Shown in pieces: positions 1-10,426 of a DNA stretch of 64,000 bases (position 1 is the stretch's first letter; the number at the start of each line of letters is the position of its first letter). The stretch covers positions 3,844,001 through 3,908,000 of the forward strand of contig NZ_VFMJ01000001.1 in the NCBI RefSeq assembly GCF_006715005.1, given 5' to 3'. The stretch comes from Serratia marcescens. GTDB lineage: Bacteria; Pseudomonadota; Gammaproteobacteria; Enterobacterales; Enterobacteriaceae. The translations under genes and the position numbers were made by a program. The notes beneath the pieces were generated by a model. It was given only the letters and a program-made list of their open reading frames with translations. It did no database searches and was not told where the DNA came from.

Positions 1-2
1 CG

Positions 3-860
3 CGCGCCACGGTCAGCAACGCGTTAAAACGGCTGGAGCAGCGGCTTGGCGTGCGCCTGCTGATCCGCACCACCCGCCAGGTGCAGGTGACCAGCGAAGG
101 CAGCCTCTACTATCAACGCTGCGTGCAGCTGCTGGGGGCGCTGGAGGAGGCGGACACGCTGTTCAGCCACCATAAGCTGCAACCGTCCGGCAAGGTGCGC
201 ATCGACATGCCCCATTCGCTGGCGCGCCAGATCGTCATTCCGGCGTTGGGCGACTTTTACCGGCGTTACCCCGACATCACCCTGGCGCTGGGCGCCAACG
301 ACACCCACGTCGATCTGTTGCGAGAAGGCGTTGACTGCGTGCTGCGCGCCTGGGAAACCGAAGACGACAGCCTGGTGGCGCGGCGCATCGCCCAGTTGCC
401 GCAGGTCACCTGCGCTTCCCCCGCTTACCTGCAGGCCTGCGGCACGCCGCTCGACATCGATAGCCTGCAGCCGCATCGCGCGGTGGGGTATTTCTCCCTG
501 GCCAGCAACCGCGATTATCCGCTGGAATTCTGCCGCGGCGGCAAGGTGGAACGGCGCGAACTCCCCGCCCGGCTGAGCATCAGCGGCGCCGACGCCTACA
601 TCGCCGGCGCGCGGGCCGGCATGGGATTGATTCAGGCGGCGCGCTATTCGCTTGCCCCCTGGCTGAAACGGGGCGAACTGGTGGAAGTGTTGGCGGACAC
701 GCCGCCCCCGCCGATGCCGATTTACATCATGTATCCGCCCGGCCGTTTCCTGGCGCCACGGGTCAGGGTGTTGATTGATTGGCTGATTTGGCTGTTTGAC
801 CAGCAGAAAAGCGGCGATATGGCTGTTTTTCCAGCAAACGCCCGCAAAGCGGGGAAATAA
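3..860 (+). CDS. LysR-family transcriptional regulator, 5' partial
   Basis: The reading frame is open from the first bases of the window, so the gene begins upstream; roughly 30 N-terminal residues are missing by comparison with LysR proteins. The visible start (ATVSNALKRLEQRLGVRLL) is the second half of the winged helix-turn-helix, and the remaining ~250 residues have the usual LysR effector-binding layout. The GTG at 51 is internal, not the start. It ends just before the tRNA promoter at 864. The target is unknown because the divergent or adjacent gene lies outside the window. Confidence 0.85.
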   Translation, partial: RATVSNALKRLEQRLGVRLLIRTTRQVQVTSEGSLYYQRCVQLLGALEEADTLFSHHKLQPSGKVRIDMPHSLARQIVIPALGDFYRRYPDITLALGANDTHVDLLREGVDCVLRAWETEDDSLVARRIAQLPQVTCASPAYLQACGTPLDIDSLQPHRAVGYFSLASNRDYPLEFCRGGKVERRELPARLSISGADAYIAGARAGMGLIQAARYSLAPWLKRGELVEVLADTPPPPMPIYIMYPPGRFLAPRVRVLIDWLIWLFDQQKSGDMAVFPANARKAGK

Positions 861-863
861 CTG

Positions 864-891
864 TTGACGTGTCCGCCAAAATCTCTAGAAT
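864..891 (+). promoter_or_regulatory. Promoter of the tRNA-Leu operon
   Basis: TTGACG at 864-869 and TAGAAT at 886-891 are separated by 16 bp, followed by a GC-rich discriminator (cgcctcc). This is the pattern of a stringently controlled stable-RNA promoter. It lies about 40 bp upstream of the first tRNA. Confidence 0.7.
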
Positions 892-932
892 TCGCCTCCG
901 TGGTAACGTTACTCCGGTAATGTTTCTGGTAC

Positions 933-1019
933 GCGAAGGTGGCGGAATTGGTAGACGCGCTAGCTTCAGGTGTTAGTGTCCTTACGGACGTGAGGGTTCA
1001 AGTCCCTCTCTTCGCACCA
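933..1019 (+). tRNA. leuQ: tRNA-Leu (anticodon CAG), copy 1
   Basis: The 87-nt sequence from GCGAAGGTGG to TCTTCGCACCA folds as a class II tRNA with a long variable arm (GTCC/GGAC stem), encoded CCA and anticodon CAG in the loop TTCAGGT. Three tandem copies correspond to the E. coli leuQPV operon; the symbol follows that operon and assignment of individual letters is arbitrary. Confidence 0.96.
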
Positions 1020-1055
1020 AATAACCACATGATTTATATTGCACTCAGCATCGAT

Positions 1056-1142
1056 GCGAAGGTGGCGGAATTGGTAGACGCGCTAGCTTCAGGTGTTAGT
1101 GTTCTTACGGACGTGAGGGTTCAAGTCCCTCTCTTCGCACCA
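1056..1142 (+). tRNA. leuP: tRNA-Leu (anticodon CAG), copy 2
   Basis: This is identical to copy 1 except for T instead of C at 1103 (copy 1: C980). The change turns one C-G pair of the variable-arm stem into a G-U wobble, so the fold is kept. The anticodon is CAG and CCA is encoded. Confidence 0.96.
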
Positions 1143-1184
1143 AGCTGGCGACGTAATATAAATCAAAGCAACAACATCGACTGT

Positions 1185-1271
1185 GCGAAGGTGGCGGAAT
1201 TGGTAGACGCGCTAGCTTCAGGTGTTAGTGTCCTTACGGACGTGAGGGTTCAAGTCCCTCTCTTCGCACCA
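1185..1271 (+). tRNA. leuV: tRNA-Leu (anticodon CAG), copy 3
   Basis: This third tandem 87-nt copy appears identical to copy 1. The spacers between copies are 36 and 42 nt and differ in sequence, as expected for one processed transcript. Confidence 0.96.
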
Positions 1272-1326
1272 ATTGATGATCTCTCCGGTAGTGTCCTCGA
1301 AAAAATCCCAACGCATTGATGAACAA

Positions 1327-1345
1327 CACGCCTAAGCGTGGTTTT
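1327..1345 (+). terminator. Rho-independent terminator of the tRNA-Leu operon
   Basis: A CACGC-CTAA-GCGTG hairpin is followed by GTTTT. It lies 55 nt after the last tRNA and just before the convergent DUF1435 gene. Confidence 0.6.
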
Positions 1346-1359
1346 GCCGTTTCCGGCGT

Positions 1360-1644
1360 TTACGTGAAGCTGAAGTTGAGGCTGATTGCCGCCAGGCCGC
1401 CCGCCAGCGCCATGCAGGAAGGCAGCAGCAGATAGTGGCGCAGCCGGCTGTTGAACAGCATCACCAGCGTCGCCAACATCGCTATCACAATCAGGGTGCG
1501 TAACTGCATCATATTCAGATCGATCAAGGCCAACAGCGGCATCAGCGCGCACGGCAGCAAAACGCCCCAGGCGCTGGCCAAGCGATCGCCGAGGCACCAG
1601 CTGACGCCCCACAGTCCACACGCGGCAATCATGGCAGTAAGCAT
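1360..1644 (-). CDS. yjjZ: DUF1435-family small inner-membrane protein (YjjZ-like)
   Basis: This is a 94-residue, strongly hydrophobic protein (MLTAMIAACGLWGV...) with about three membrane segments. I recognise it as the DUF1435 family; in E. coli the family member YjjZ sits beside leuQPV, which matches the position here. The start at 1644 is chosen for the AGGGGG ribosome site five bases upstream; a longer in-frame extension to 1827 has no such site and would cross the Fur-like box. The function is unknown. In E. coli the iron-regulated fhuF is the next gene, but fhuF is not present here, and the Fur-like site lies directly in front of this gene. Confidence 0.7.
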   Translation of the reverse strand: MLTAMIAACGLWGVSWCLGDRLASAWGVLLPCALMPLLALIDLNMMQLRTLIVIAMLATLVMLFNSRLRHYLLLPSCMALAGGLAAISLNFSFT

Positions 1645-1661
1645 GACAACCCCCTTTAAGT

Positions 1662-1680
1662 GATAATGATAACCAATATC
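1662..1680 (-). promoter_or_regulatory. Fur-box-like operator
   Basis: GATAATGATAACCAATATC matches 17 of 19 positions of the classical Fur box (GATAATGATAATCATTATC). It is centred about 27 bp upstream of the DUF1435 start. Weaker copies lie nearby at 1791-1809 (14 of 19). Iron regulation of this gene is inferred from the site only. Confidence 0.65.
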
Positions 1681-1903
1681 ATATAACACTTTTTTGGCCG
1701 CCGCATCATTTTCACTGCGGTGACCAAACCCAGATGACACCAGCATGAAAAAATGATAATTTGACATAAGAAAATTCCTAGTCCTGTTTGCATGATAATA
1801 ATCACAATCCTCAACCATGCAATTCAAGTGGATATTCGCGCCAAAGGAATGCTTCTCAACCTTAATTATTCGACAGAACGACTTTGCAAAGAGTGACCTC
1901 CGT

Positions 1904-2983
1904 ATGAACGCCCGTTCTTATCAGGAATTACTGAACAGCAAGCAGCGCCTGGCATTATTTCTTTTTCTGGTGATGAATGCCGCCTCTTCCGTATTTACGT
2001 TATTGTTCCCTTTTAGGGATACGCCCGCATTTACCCTACCTTTATTATGTATACCGCTATTTTGTCTGGCGACGGCGCTATTTTCCCTGCAAACGCCGCG
2101 GAAATACTTGTGCAAACTCAACCTGTTTTCCAGCGTGCTTGGCCTGCTGTGGGCCGCACATATTTACGTTAAAAGTCAATATTGCTTGCCGAATAACCAA
2201 GATTTTTTATTAATTAGTTTGTTCAGCATCTTTTTTATCAGCGCTATTTCTCTGACGGATAACTTTACCGCCTTTTGTTTACACGCCGTGCCTTCCGCAA
2301 TGGTGATCCTGGCTTTAGACGGCATGCATAATACCCTGCGGATATTATTCACCACGCTATTACCTATTATCGCTTTCTCCATTCATCACCTGATGTTGAA
2401 ACGCAGTGAAATCTTTACCCACGCGCTGGTGGCCAACCTGTATAACGAGCGGGACAAATTCAATAATTTGAGCATGCTCGATCCCCTGACCGGCCTTTAT
2501 AACCGCCGCGGGCTGGAAAATAAGATCAATATGCTGCTCGAACCGCAAACCGGCCGCCACTACGTGCTGCTGCTGGATATCGACCACTTCAAGGTCTACA
2601 ACGACAGCTACGGCCACGCCATGGGCGACCGGGCGCTGGTGCAGGTGGCGGTCGCCATTCGCGATGCGGTACGTTCGCGCGACATCGTGGTGCGCTACGG
2701 CGGAGAAGAGTTTTTGGTACTGCTGACCAACGTGCACGAAGGCTACGCGGCGCAGCTGGCCGAACGGGTTCGCCAGCGGGTGGCGGAACTGAACATCCCG
2801 CACGGCGCCAGCCCGCAACACAGCGACACGCTGACGCTCAGTGCCGGCATCTCGGCCCTGGAAAAACTGGACGTCGAATCGGCGATCGGCGCAGCCGACG
2901 CCGCGCTCTATCTGGCGAAGCACAGCGGCCGCAACAATATCCAGCTGGCGCAAAACGTCCAGCCTGCGGCCATTCACCCTTAA
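1904..2983 (+). CDS. Membrane-anchored diguanylate cyclase (GGDEF)
   Basis: This 359-residue protein should make cyclic di-GMP from two GTP. The N-terminal ~165 residues hold five or six hydrophobic segments, and the C-terminal half is a GGDEF domain that begins at DPLTGLYNRRG (193-203). The signature GGEEF is at 266-270, preceded at the expected distance by RSRD (257-260), which fits the RxxD inhibitory I-site, so product inhibition is likely. The start at 1904 (MNARSYQELL) was chosen because upstream codons are in Fur-site/promoter sequence. No EAL domain is present. The sensor input is unknown. It is transcribed away from the DUF1435 gene. Confidence 0.88.
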   Translation: MNARSYQELLNSKQRLALFLFLVMNAASSVFTLLFPFRDTPAFTLPLLCIPLFCLATALFSLQTPRKYLCKLNLFSSVLGLLWAAHIYVKSQYCLPNNQDFLLISLFSIFFISAISLTDNFTAFCLHAVPSAMVILALDGMHNTLRILFTTLLPIIAFSIHHLMLKRSEIFTHALVANLYNERDKFNNLSMLDPLTGLYNRRGLENKINMLLEPQTGRHYVLLLDIDHFKVYNDSYGHAMGDRALVQVAVAIRDAVRSRDIVVRYGGEEFLVLLTNVHEGYAAQLAERVRQRVAELNIPHGASPQHSDTLTLSAGISALEKLDVESAIGAADAALYLAKHSGRNNIQLAQNVQPAAIHP

Positions 2984-3004
2984 GCCGGCGGCCGGTATTG
3001 AAAC

Positions 3005-3601
3005 TCAGGCGGCGGTGAAACGCAGTCCGTTCAGCAACAGGTTCAAACTGGCCAAGGCCTGCTCCAGCGCGGCGTCTTTTTCCGGGTGATGGGCGACCCA
3101 CAGCGCGGCATCCATCAGGCCGCCATTGAGCAAATGCGCCAGCGATTCCGGCTCGGCGACGGCGATGCGCCGCTGTGCCATCAACGCCTGCAATGCGCCC
3201 GTCATCCAGACAATGCACGCCAGCTTGCTGGCCTGCAGATATTCGGCCCCCAGCACCGAAGGTGAATCGCGCAACAGAATGCGCTGCGCTTGCGGCTCCG
3301 TCATCATGATCAAATACCCGCGACAACGCGCCGCAAACGCCTCCCAGTCATCCGCCGCACTCGCGGTAATGTCGGCCAGACGCGCATCCATTTCAGCGTC
3401 AATCGCCTTCACCACCGCCAGGAACAACCCCTTTTTATCGCCAAAATGGTGATAGAGCGCGCCGCGCGTCATGCCGGCTTGCGCGGTAAGTTCATCCATC
3501 ACCGTCTCGGCATACCCCACGCTGCCAAACTGTCGGCGGGCCGCCGCCACCAGCTTTTGTCGGGTTTCTTCAATCATTTCGGTGCGCGCTTTACGTGCCA
3601 T
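3005..3601 (-). CDS. TetR-family repressor
   Basis: This 198-residue protein has an N-terminal TetR helix-turn-helix (MDELTAQAGMTRGALYHHFGDK) and a helical C-terminal ligand domain. The start at 3601 (MARKARTEM) has a GGAG ribosome site seven bases upstream; an upstream ATG at 3643 would sit inside the operator. It is divergent from an MFS exporter, and two palindromic operators occupy the gap. The simplest reading is a local repressor that senses a substrate of the pump and controls both genes. Confidence 0.88.
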   Translation of the reverse strand: MARKARTEMIEETRQKLVAAARRQFGSVGYAETVMDELTAQAGMTRGALYHHFGDKKGLFLAVVKAIDAEMDARLADITASAADDWEAFAARCRGYLIMMTEPQAQRILLRDSPSVLGAEYLQASKLACIVWMTGALQALMAQRRIAVAEPESLAHLLNGGLMDAALWVAHHPEKDAALEQALASLNLLLNGLRFTAA

Positions 3602-3635
3602 GGGTCCACTCCGCCTCGTTATTGATGACGTTATA

Positions 3636-3660
3636 ATTGACATACGCCATGTATGTCAAT
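3636..3660. promoter_or_regulatory. TetR operator 1
   Basis: The arms ATTGACATAC and GTATGTCAAT form a perfect inverted repeat with a 5-bp centre (GCCAT). It overlaps the region just upstream of the tetR-like gene. The ACATAC-N5-GTATGT core recurs 8 bp downstream. Confidence 0.75.
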
Positions 3661-3667
3661 TAACGTA

Positions 3668-3684
3668 ACATACGTGGCGTATGT
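3668..3684. promoter_or_regulatory. TetR operator 2
   Basis: ACATACGTGGCGTATGT is a second palindrome with the same ACATAC-N5-GTATGT architecture as operator 1. It lies about 55 bp before the MFS start and suggests cooperative occupancy of the divergent promoters. Confidence 0.7.
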
Positions 3685-3737
3685 CAATGATGGACATTGA
3701 GCGAATACCTAGCCGCCAACATTCCGGAGCCCTTTCC

Positions 3738-4934
3738 ATGGCAAATCCTTATTTCAAACTGTTCAACGCCCCGGGCAGCAAGGCGTTTTCCTCTGCCGGT
3801 CTAATCGCGCGCCTGCCGGTCTCGATGACCGGTATCGGCATCATCACCATGCTCTCGCAGGTACGCGGGTCCTATTGGTTGGCGGGCGCGGTGGCAGCGA
3901 CGTTCGCCTTTTCCATGGCGCTGCTTGCGCCGCAAATCGCGCGCGCGGCGGATCGTCACGGCCAAAGCCGCGTGTTGCCGTATGCCACCGGGATCAGCGC
4001 GATCGCCCTGCTGCTGCTGTTGCTCTGCACCCACTATCGGGCACCGGACTGGACGCTGTTTGTCTTCGCCGCGCTCGCGGGCGGCATGCCCAGCATCTCC
4101 GCGATGGTCAGGGCCCGCTGGAGCGAAATTTATCGCGGCACGCCACAGCTGCACACGGCATTTTCATTCGAGTCCGTATTGGACGAGGTGGCCTTTATCG
4201 TCGGCCCACCGATCGCCGTGGGGCTTAGCGTTTCACTCTTCCCAGAGGCCGGCCCTCTGGTGGCCGCGCTGCTTCTGGTGGCGGGCGTTGCGGCATTCGC
4301 CGCGCAAAAAAGCACCCAGCCCCCGGTTTACGCCCACAATAACCAGCGGCAGCGCGCCATCCTGACCATGCCGTCGATGCAGATCCTGGTGCTGGCGCTG
4401 ATCGCCCTCGGCACCATCGTCGGCACCGTGGACGTCATCAGCGTGGCCTTCGCCGAGCAGCAAGGGCAGCCGGCCGCCGCCAGCATCGTACTGTCGGTTT
4501 ACGCGTTCGGCTCCTGCCTGGCCGGGCTGATTTTCGGCGCAATGAAGATCCCCGTCCCCTTGCCTCGTCTGTTCTTATACGCGGCGTTCGCCACCGCTTT
4601 CACCACCTTGCCGCTGCTGTGGGTGCACAATGTCTTGACGCTGGCGGCGGCGATGTTTGTCGCCGGATTGTTTTTTGCGCCGACCATGATCGTTGCCATG
4701 GGGCTGGTTGAAAACATCGTGCCGCCCTCCCGGCTGACGGAGGGGTTGACCTGGATGGTCACCGGCCTGGGGATAGGCGTGGCGCTCGGCGCCGCATTGG
4801 CGGGCCTGGCGATCGATGCCATAGGGATAACGGCCGGCTTCAGCATCACGCTCACCGCCGGACTGATCGTATTGCTGGTGGCGGCCGGCGGCTACCGCTT
4901 AATGCGGCGAACGCTGGCCTTGAAAGCGGCGTGA
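3738..4934 (+). CDS. MFS transporter under the TetR regulator
   Basis: This 398-residue protein has about twelve hydrophobic segments and the overall organisation of the major facilitator superfamily. The start at 3738 (MANPYFKLFNAP) follows a GGAG site by nine bases; the upstream frame from 3681 lies in operator 2. Divergence from a TetR repressor argues for an export role (drug or metabolite), but the substrate cannot be read from the sequence. Confidence 0.82.
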   Translation: MANPYFKLFNAPGSKAFSSAGLIARLPVSMTGIGIITMLSQVRGSYWLAGAVAATFAFSMALLAPQIARAADRHGQSRVLPYATGISAIALLLLLLCTHYRAPDWTLFVFAALAGGMPSISAMVRARWSEIYRGTPQLHTAFSFESVLDEVAFIVGPPIAVGLSVSLFPEAGPLVAALLLVAGVAAFAAQKSTQPPVYAHNNQRQRAILTMPSMQILVLALIALGTIVGTVDVISVAFAEQQGQPAAASIVLSVYAFGSCLAGLIFGAMKIPVPLPRLFLYAAFATAFTTLPLLWVHNVLTLAAAMFVAGLFFAPTMIVAMGLVENIVPPSRLTEGLTWMVTGLGIGVALGAALAGLAIDAIGITAGFSITLTAGLIVLLVAAGGYRLMRRTLALKAA

Positions 4935-4944
4935 ATCGCCCGCG

Positions 4945-5874
4945 CTAAGCGGTTTCCCAAATCGCCTTGCCCTGCCAGCGCCGTTCGATCGCCGTCAGAA
5001 ACAGTTTCACCTTGGGGGAGAGATGGCGTCGGCTGGGGTAGACGGCGCAGATCGGCGGCCCTGGGCGACAATAGCGCTCCAGCACCGGCACCAGCGTGCC
5101 GGCCGCAATCTGCTCGCCGACCAGAAACGCCCCCACCTGGCACAGGCCGGCCCCGGCGACGGCCGCATCCCGTAAGGCCTCGACGTTGTTGAAACGCATC
5201 CTGCCGCGCACCGGCTGTTCGTGCAGTTGGCCGTTGACCAAATAGCGCCAGGGCGCCGGCAGCCCCTGATGACTGAAGACCAGCGTCTCGTGATCGCCCA
5301 ACGCCTCCGGTTTTGCAGGCGTACCGTGCCGCGCCAGATAATCCGGCGCCGCGCAGGTGATCAGGCGATGCGGCGCGAGCACCCGCCGCACCAGCCGGCT
5401 ATCGTCGCTGCCGCCGACCCGGATAGCTACGTCGATGCCGTCGCGCACCAGATCGCTGTACTCATCGGAGAAGCTGACGTCGGCGTCCTCCTCCGGCCAC
5501 TGCGCCAAAAACTCCCGCAGAATCGGCAAGATATGCAATCGCCCCAACGAGACCGGCAGATCCAGCCGCAGCCGCCCGCGCGGCGTTTGCCGCCGCGTAT
5601 TGAGCGCCGTTTCCGCCTCTTCGGCCTGCGACAGGATGCGCTGCGCATACTCGTAAAACACCGCGCCGTCTTCGGTCAGGCTGACGCTGCGCGTGGTGCG
5701 CTGCAACAGCCGGGTCGCCAGTCGCTCCTCCAACCGGTTCACGCATTTGCCCGCCGCCGATCGGGAAATGCCCAGCCTCTCGGCCGCCAGCGTGAAGCTG
5801 CAGGCGTCGGCGACGCGAATGAACACCAGCAGGTCGGTCAGGTTATCCAACGGCATAGACGGTAAATTAGCCAC
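4945..5874 (-). CDS. LysR-family transcriptional regulator
   Basis: This 309-residue LysR protein has an N-terminal winged helix (DACSFTLAAERLGISRSAAGK) and an effector domain. The start is GTG at 5874 with GGGGA upstream; an ATG six codons later lacks a ribosome site. It diverges from the MFS gene at 5965 with a 90-bp shared gap and probably regulates it. It ends 10 bp from the converging MFS gene at 4934. Confidence 0.85.
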   Translation of the reverse strand: MANLPSMPLDNLTDLLVFIRVADACSFTLAAERLGISRSAAGKCVNRLEERLATRLLQRTTRSVSLTEDGAVFYEYAQRILSQAEEAETALNTRRQTPRGRLRLDLPVSLGRLHILPILREFLAQWPEEDADVSFSDEYSDLVRDGIDVAIRVGGSDDSRLVRRVLAPHRLITCAAPDYLARHGTPAKPEALGDHETLVFSHQGLPAPWRYLVNGQLHEQPVRGRMRFNNVEALRDAAVAGAGLCQVGAFLVGEQIAAGTLVPVLERYCRPGPPICAVYPSRRHLSPKVKLFLTAIERRWQGKAIWETA

Positions 5875-5964
5875 GATGTGTCCCCAATGTTGCGCATTCA
5901 GGCCAGTTTATCAGTCATTTTGGCGCGGATACACTGAGGCTCTTCATCTGTTGGGAGGATCCTT

Positions 5965-7167
5965 ATGAGTGCCTTACACGCCGGCGGCGGCGCAAAACCC
6001 TGGCTGGCGACCTTTGCCATCGGCCTGTCCACCTTTACCGTCGTTACCGCAGAAATGCTGCCCGTCGGGCTGCTGACTCCGATCGTCAGCACCTTGAACG
6101 CATCGATCGGCCGTGCCGGATTGCTGATTTCCCTGCCGGCCCTGTTCGCCGCGCTGTTCGCCCCGCTGGTGGTGCTGGGTGCCCGGCGCACGGATCGCCG
6201 CAGCCTGTTGGTGGGCTTTCTGCTGCTGCTGATCGCCGCCAACCTGCTGGCCGCCGCTGCCACCTCCATGGCCCTGCTGTTCGCCGCGCGCATCCTGCTG
6301 GGTTTTTGCATCGGCGGTATCTGGGCCATCGCCGGCGGGTTGGCGGAACGCCTGGTGCCGCCGGCCTCCGTCGGATTGGCGCTGTCCGTCATCTTCGGCG
6401 GCGTAGCGGCGGCCTCGGTGTTCGGCGTGCCACTCGGGGTGTTCCTCGGCGAAGCGCTGGGTTGGCGCATGGCGTTTCTGGCCGTCGCCGTCCTGGCGGC
6501 GCTGACCCTGCTGTTGCTGCTGTGCGTGCTGCCGTCGCTGCCGGTCACGCAGGCGATAAGCTGGCGGTCGTTCACCGCGCAGCGCGCGAATCGCCGACTG
6601 CTCCTCGGACTGCTGCTGACGTTTCTGCTGGTCGCCGGCCACTTTATGGCCTACACCTTTGTCCGCCCGCTGCTGCAGACGGTCGCCGGCATCGAGGGCC
6701 GCTGGGTGGGGCCGCTGCTGTTCGCCTACGGCGTCGCCGGTATCGCCGGGAATTTCATCGCCGGCCAGGCCGCCGCCAAGCGGCTGCGCCGCACCCTGGC
6801 ACTGATCGCCCTCGGGCTGGCGCTCGCCGTCCTGCTGCTGCCGCTGCTGGGCCACGCGCCGCTGAGCGGCAGTGCCTTCCTCCTGCTGTGGGGCATCGCC
6901 TACGGCGGCGTTTCCGTTTCACTGATGGCGTGGATGCTCAAGGCGGCCCCCGATGCGGTCGAGGTCGCCTCTTCGCTGTATATCGCGCTGTTTAATCTGG
7001 CGATTTCCTGCGGTTCGCTGGCGGGTGGGCTGGTGGTGGATGCCGGAGGCTTGACGATAAACGGCGTGCTGTCCGGCATGGTGCTGCTGCTGGCGTTGAC
7101 GATCCTGATGCGAACGCGCCCACAGGCGCTGACAACGGCGGCGAAGGCCGATTCGCCGCCGGGTTGA
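5965..7167 (+). CDS. MFS efflux transporter, DHA1-like
   Basis: This 400-residue protein has about twelve membrane segments. The N-terminus TFTVVTAEMLPVGLLTPI resembles the arabinose-efflux/NepI/YdhP branch of drug:H+ antiporter family 1. A strong ribosome site (GGGAGG) is eight bases before the ATG. It is paired divergently with a LysR regulator. The substrate is unknown; sugar, purine nucleoside or drug export are all possible for this branch. Confidence 0.82.
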   Translation: MSALHAGGGAKPWLATFAIGLSTFTVVTAEMLPVGLLTPIVSTLNASIGRAGLLISLPALFAALFAPLVVLGARRTDRRSLLVGFLLLLIAANLLAAAATSMALLFAARILLGFCIGGIWAIAGGLAERLVPPASVGLALSVIFGGVAAASVFGVPLGVFLGEALGWRMAFLAVAVLAALTLLLLLCVLPSLPVTQAISWRSFTAQRANRRLLLGLLLTFLLVAGHFMAYTFVRPLLQTVAGIEGRWVGPLLFAYGVAGIAGNFIAGQAAAKRLRRTLALIALGLALAVLLLPLLGHAPLSGSAFLLLWGIAYGGVSVSLMAWMLKAAPDAVEVASSLYIALFNLAISCGSLAGGLVVDAGGLTINGVLSGMVLLLALTILMRTRPQALTTAAKADSPPG

Positions 7168-7168
7168 A

Positions 7169-8398
7169 TCAGGCGCGGCGCTGCCGCAGGCCGTAAACCA
7201 GCACCACCGCGAAGCACAGCAGCGGCAGCAGATAAGAGAGAGCAGTGCTGTAACGGTCGGCCAGCGCCCCCATAAAGTACGGCATGATGGCGCCGCCGAC
7301 GATCGCCATGATCATAAAGGAGCTGGCGCGCTTGGTGTGTTTACCCAAATTTTTCACCCCCAGGGCGAAAATCGTCGGGAACATGATCGACATAAAGAAG
7401 AACACCGCGATCAGCGCCACCACCGACACGCCGTCGACGCTCAGCATCACCACGCCGCACAGTGCGATGTTGATCAGCGCATAGGCCGCCAGCAGCGTCG
7501 CCGGTTTGACTCGCCCCATCAGCCAGGTGCTGAAGAAGCGCCCGACCATAAAGCAGATCATGGCGATCGACAGCAGGTAAGAGGCGCTCTGGTTAGACAC
7601 CTCGTGCCAGTGCTCGGTGGCATAGTTGATGAAAAACGCCCCTACGCCCACCTGCGCCGCCACGTAGAAGAACTGTGTGATAACCCCGCCGACGAAATGC
7701 GGATGCTGCCACAATCCCTGCGCTATCACGCCATGCACCGGTTTTTCCTCCTCGCGGATCGCCGGCAGCCGGGTGCGGCTGAACAACAGCGCGATCAGCA
7801 GCACCAGCACGGCGATCGCCACATAGGTGATCTTCACCGCGCTCTGATCGCCGTCGCCGGCGGACTGGCTGGCGGAGAAGAACAGCGTGCCGCCGATCAG
7901 CGGGCCGATAAACTGCCCGAGGCCGTTGAACGACTGGGCCATATTCAGCCGCCGTTCGGCGCCCTGCGCATCGCCCAGCACCGTGGCGTACGGGTTGGCC
8001 GCTGTTTCCAGGCAGCCCAGGCCGCTGGCGATAACGAACAGCGCGAACAGGAATACGCCGAAGCTGTTGGCCGACGCCGCCGGCACGAACAGCAGCGCCC
8101 CCAGCGCATACAGGCACAGTCCAACCAGAATGCCCGCCTTATAGCCCTTGCGATCCATAAAGTACCCGGCGGGCAGCGCCACCAGGAAATAGGCGCCGAA
8201 ATAGGCCGCCTGCAGCAGCCCCGACTGCGCCTTGGTGACGTGCAACGTCTCTTGAAAATGTTTGTTCAATACGTCCAGCAGGCCATAAGACAGCCCCCAC
8301 ATGAAGAACAGGCTGGTGACCAGGATAAATGCCCAGCGCAGATTGGCGGTCACGGGGACGCCCGGCTGCGCGGAGGCCGCACTTTTTTCAGCAAGCAT
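7169..8398 (-). CDS. fucP: L-fucose:H+ symporter, FucP family
   Basis: This 409-residue MFS protein belongs to the FucP sugar:H+ symporter branch: FFMWGLSYGLLDVLNKHFQ near the N-terminus, ETAANPYATVLG after the fourth segment and MFPTIFALGVKNLG late in the protein are typical. It is the last gene of a seven-gene operon for L-fucose oxidation, 40 bp after the mutarotase, which supports fucose (or a related 6-deoxy sugar) as substrate. The ATG is preceded by GAGGG. It should act in the inner membrane. Confidence 0.85.
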   Translation of the reverse strand: MLAEKSAASAQPGVPVTANLRWAFILVTSLFFMWGLSYGLLDVLNKHFQETLHVTKAQSGLLQAAYFGAYFLVALPAGYFMDRKGYKAGILVGLCLYALGALLFVPAASANSFGVFLFALFVIASGLGCLETAANPYATVLGDAQGAERRLNMAQSFNGLGQFIGPLIGGTLFFSASQSAGDGDQSAVKITYVAIAVLVLLIALLFSRTRLPAIREEEKPVHGVIAQGLWQHPHFVGGVITQFFYVAAQVGVGAFFINYATEHWHEVSNQSASYLLSIAMICFMVGRFFSTWLMGRVKPATLLAAYALINIALCGVVMLSVDGVSVVALIAVFFFMSIMFPTIFALGVKNLGKHTKRASSFMIMAIVGGAIMPYFMGALADRYSTALSYLLPLLCFAVVLVYGLRQRRA

Positions 8399-8438
8399 GG
8401 TGATACCCTCGTATCGTCTGGCGATGATGATGTTGGCG

Positions 8439-10412
<1,974 letters not shown>

Positions 10413-10426
10413 GCGATCCTCCCGCC

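Noticed and set aside
939-1319. Plus-strand open frame of 126 codons with three near-identical repeats (VAELVDALASGVSVLTDVRV)
   Set aside because: It is the translation of the three tandem tRNA-Leu genes, not a repeat protein.
933-1345. tRNA-Leu cluster as an integration site of a genomic island
   Set aside because: No integrase, no direct repeat of a tRNA 3' end and no mobility gene are visible next to it.
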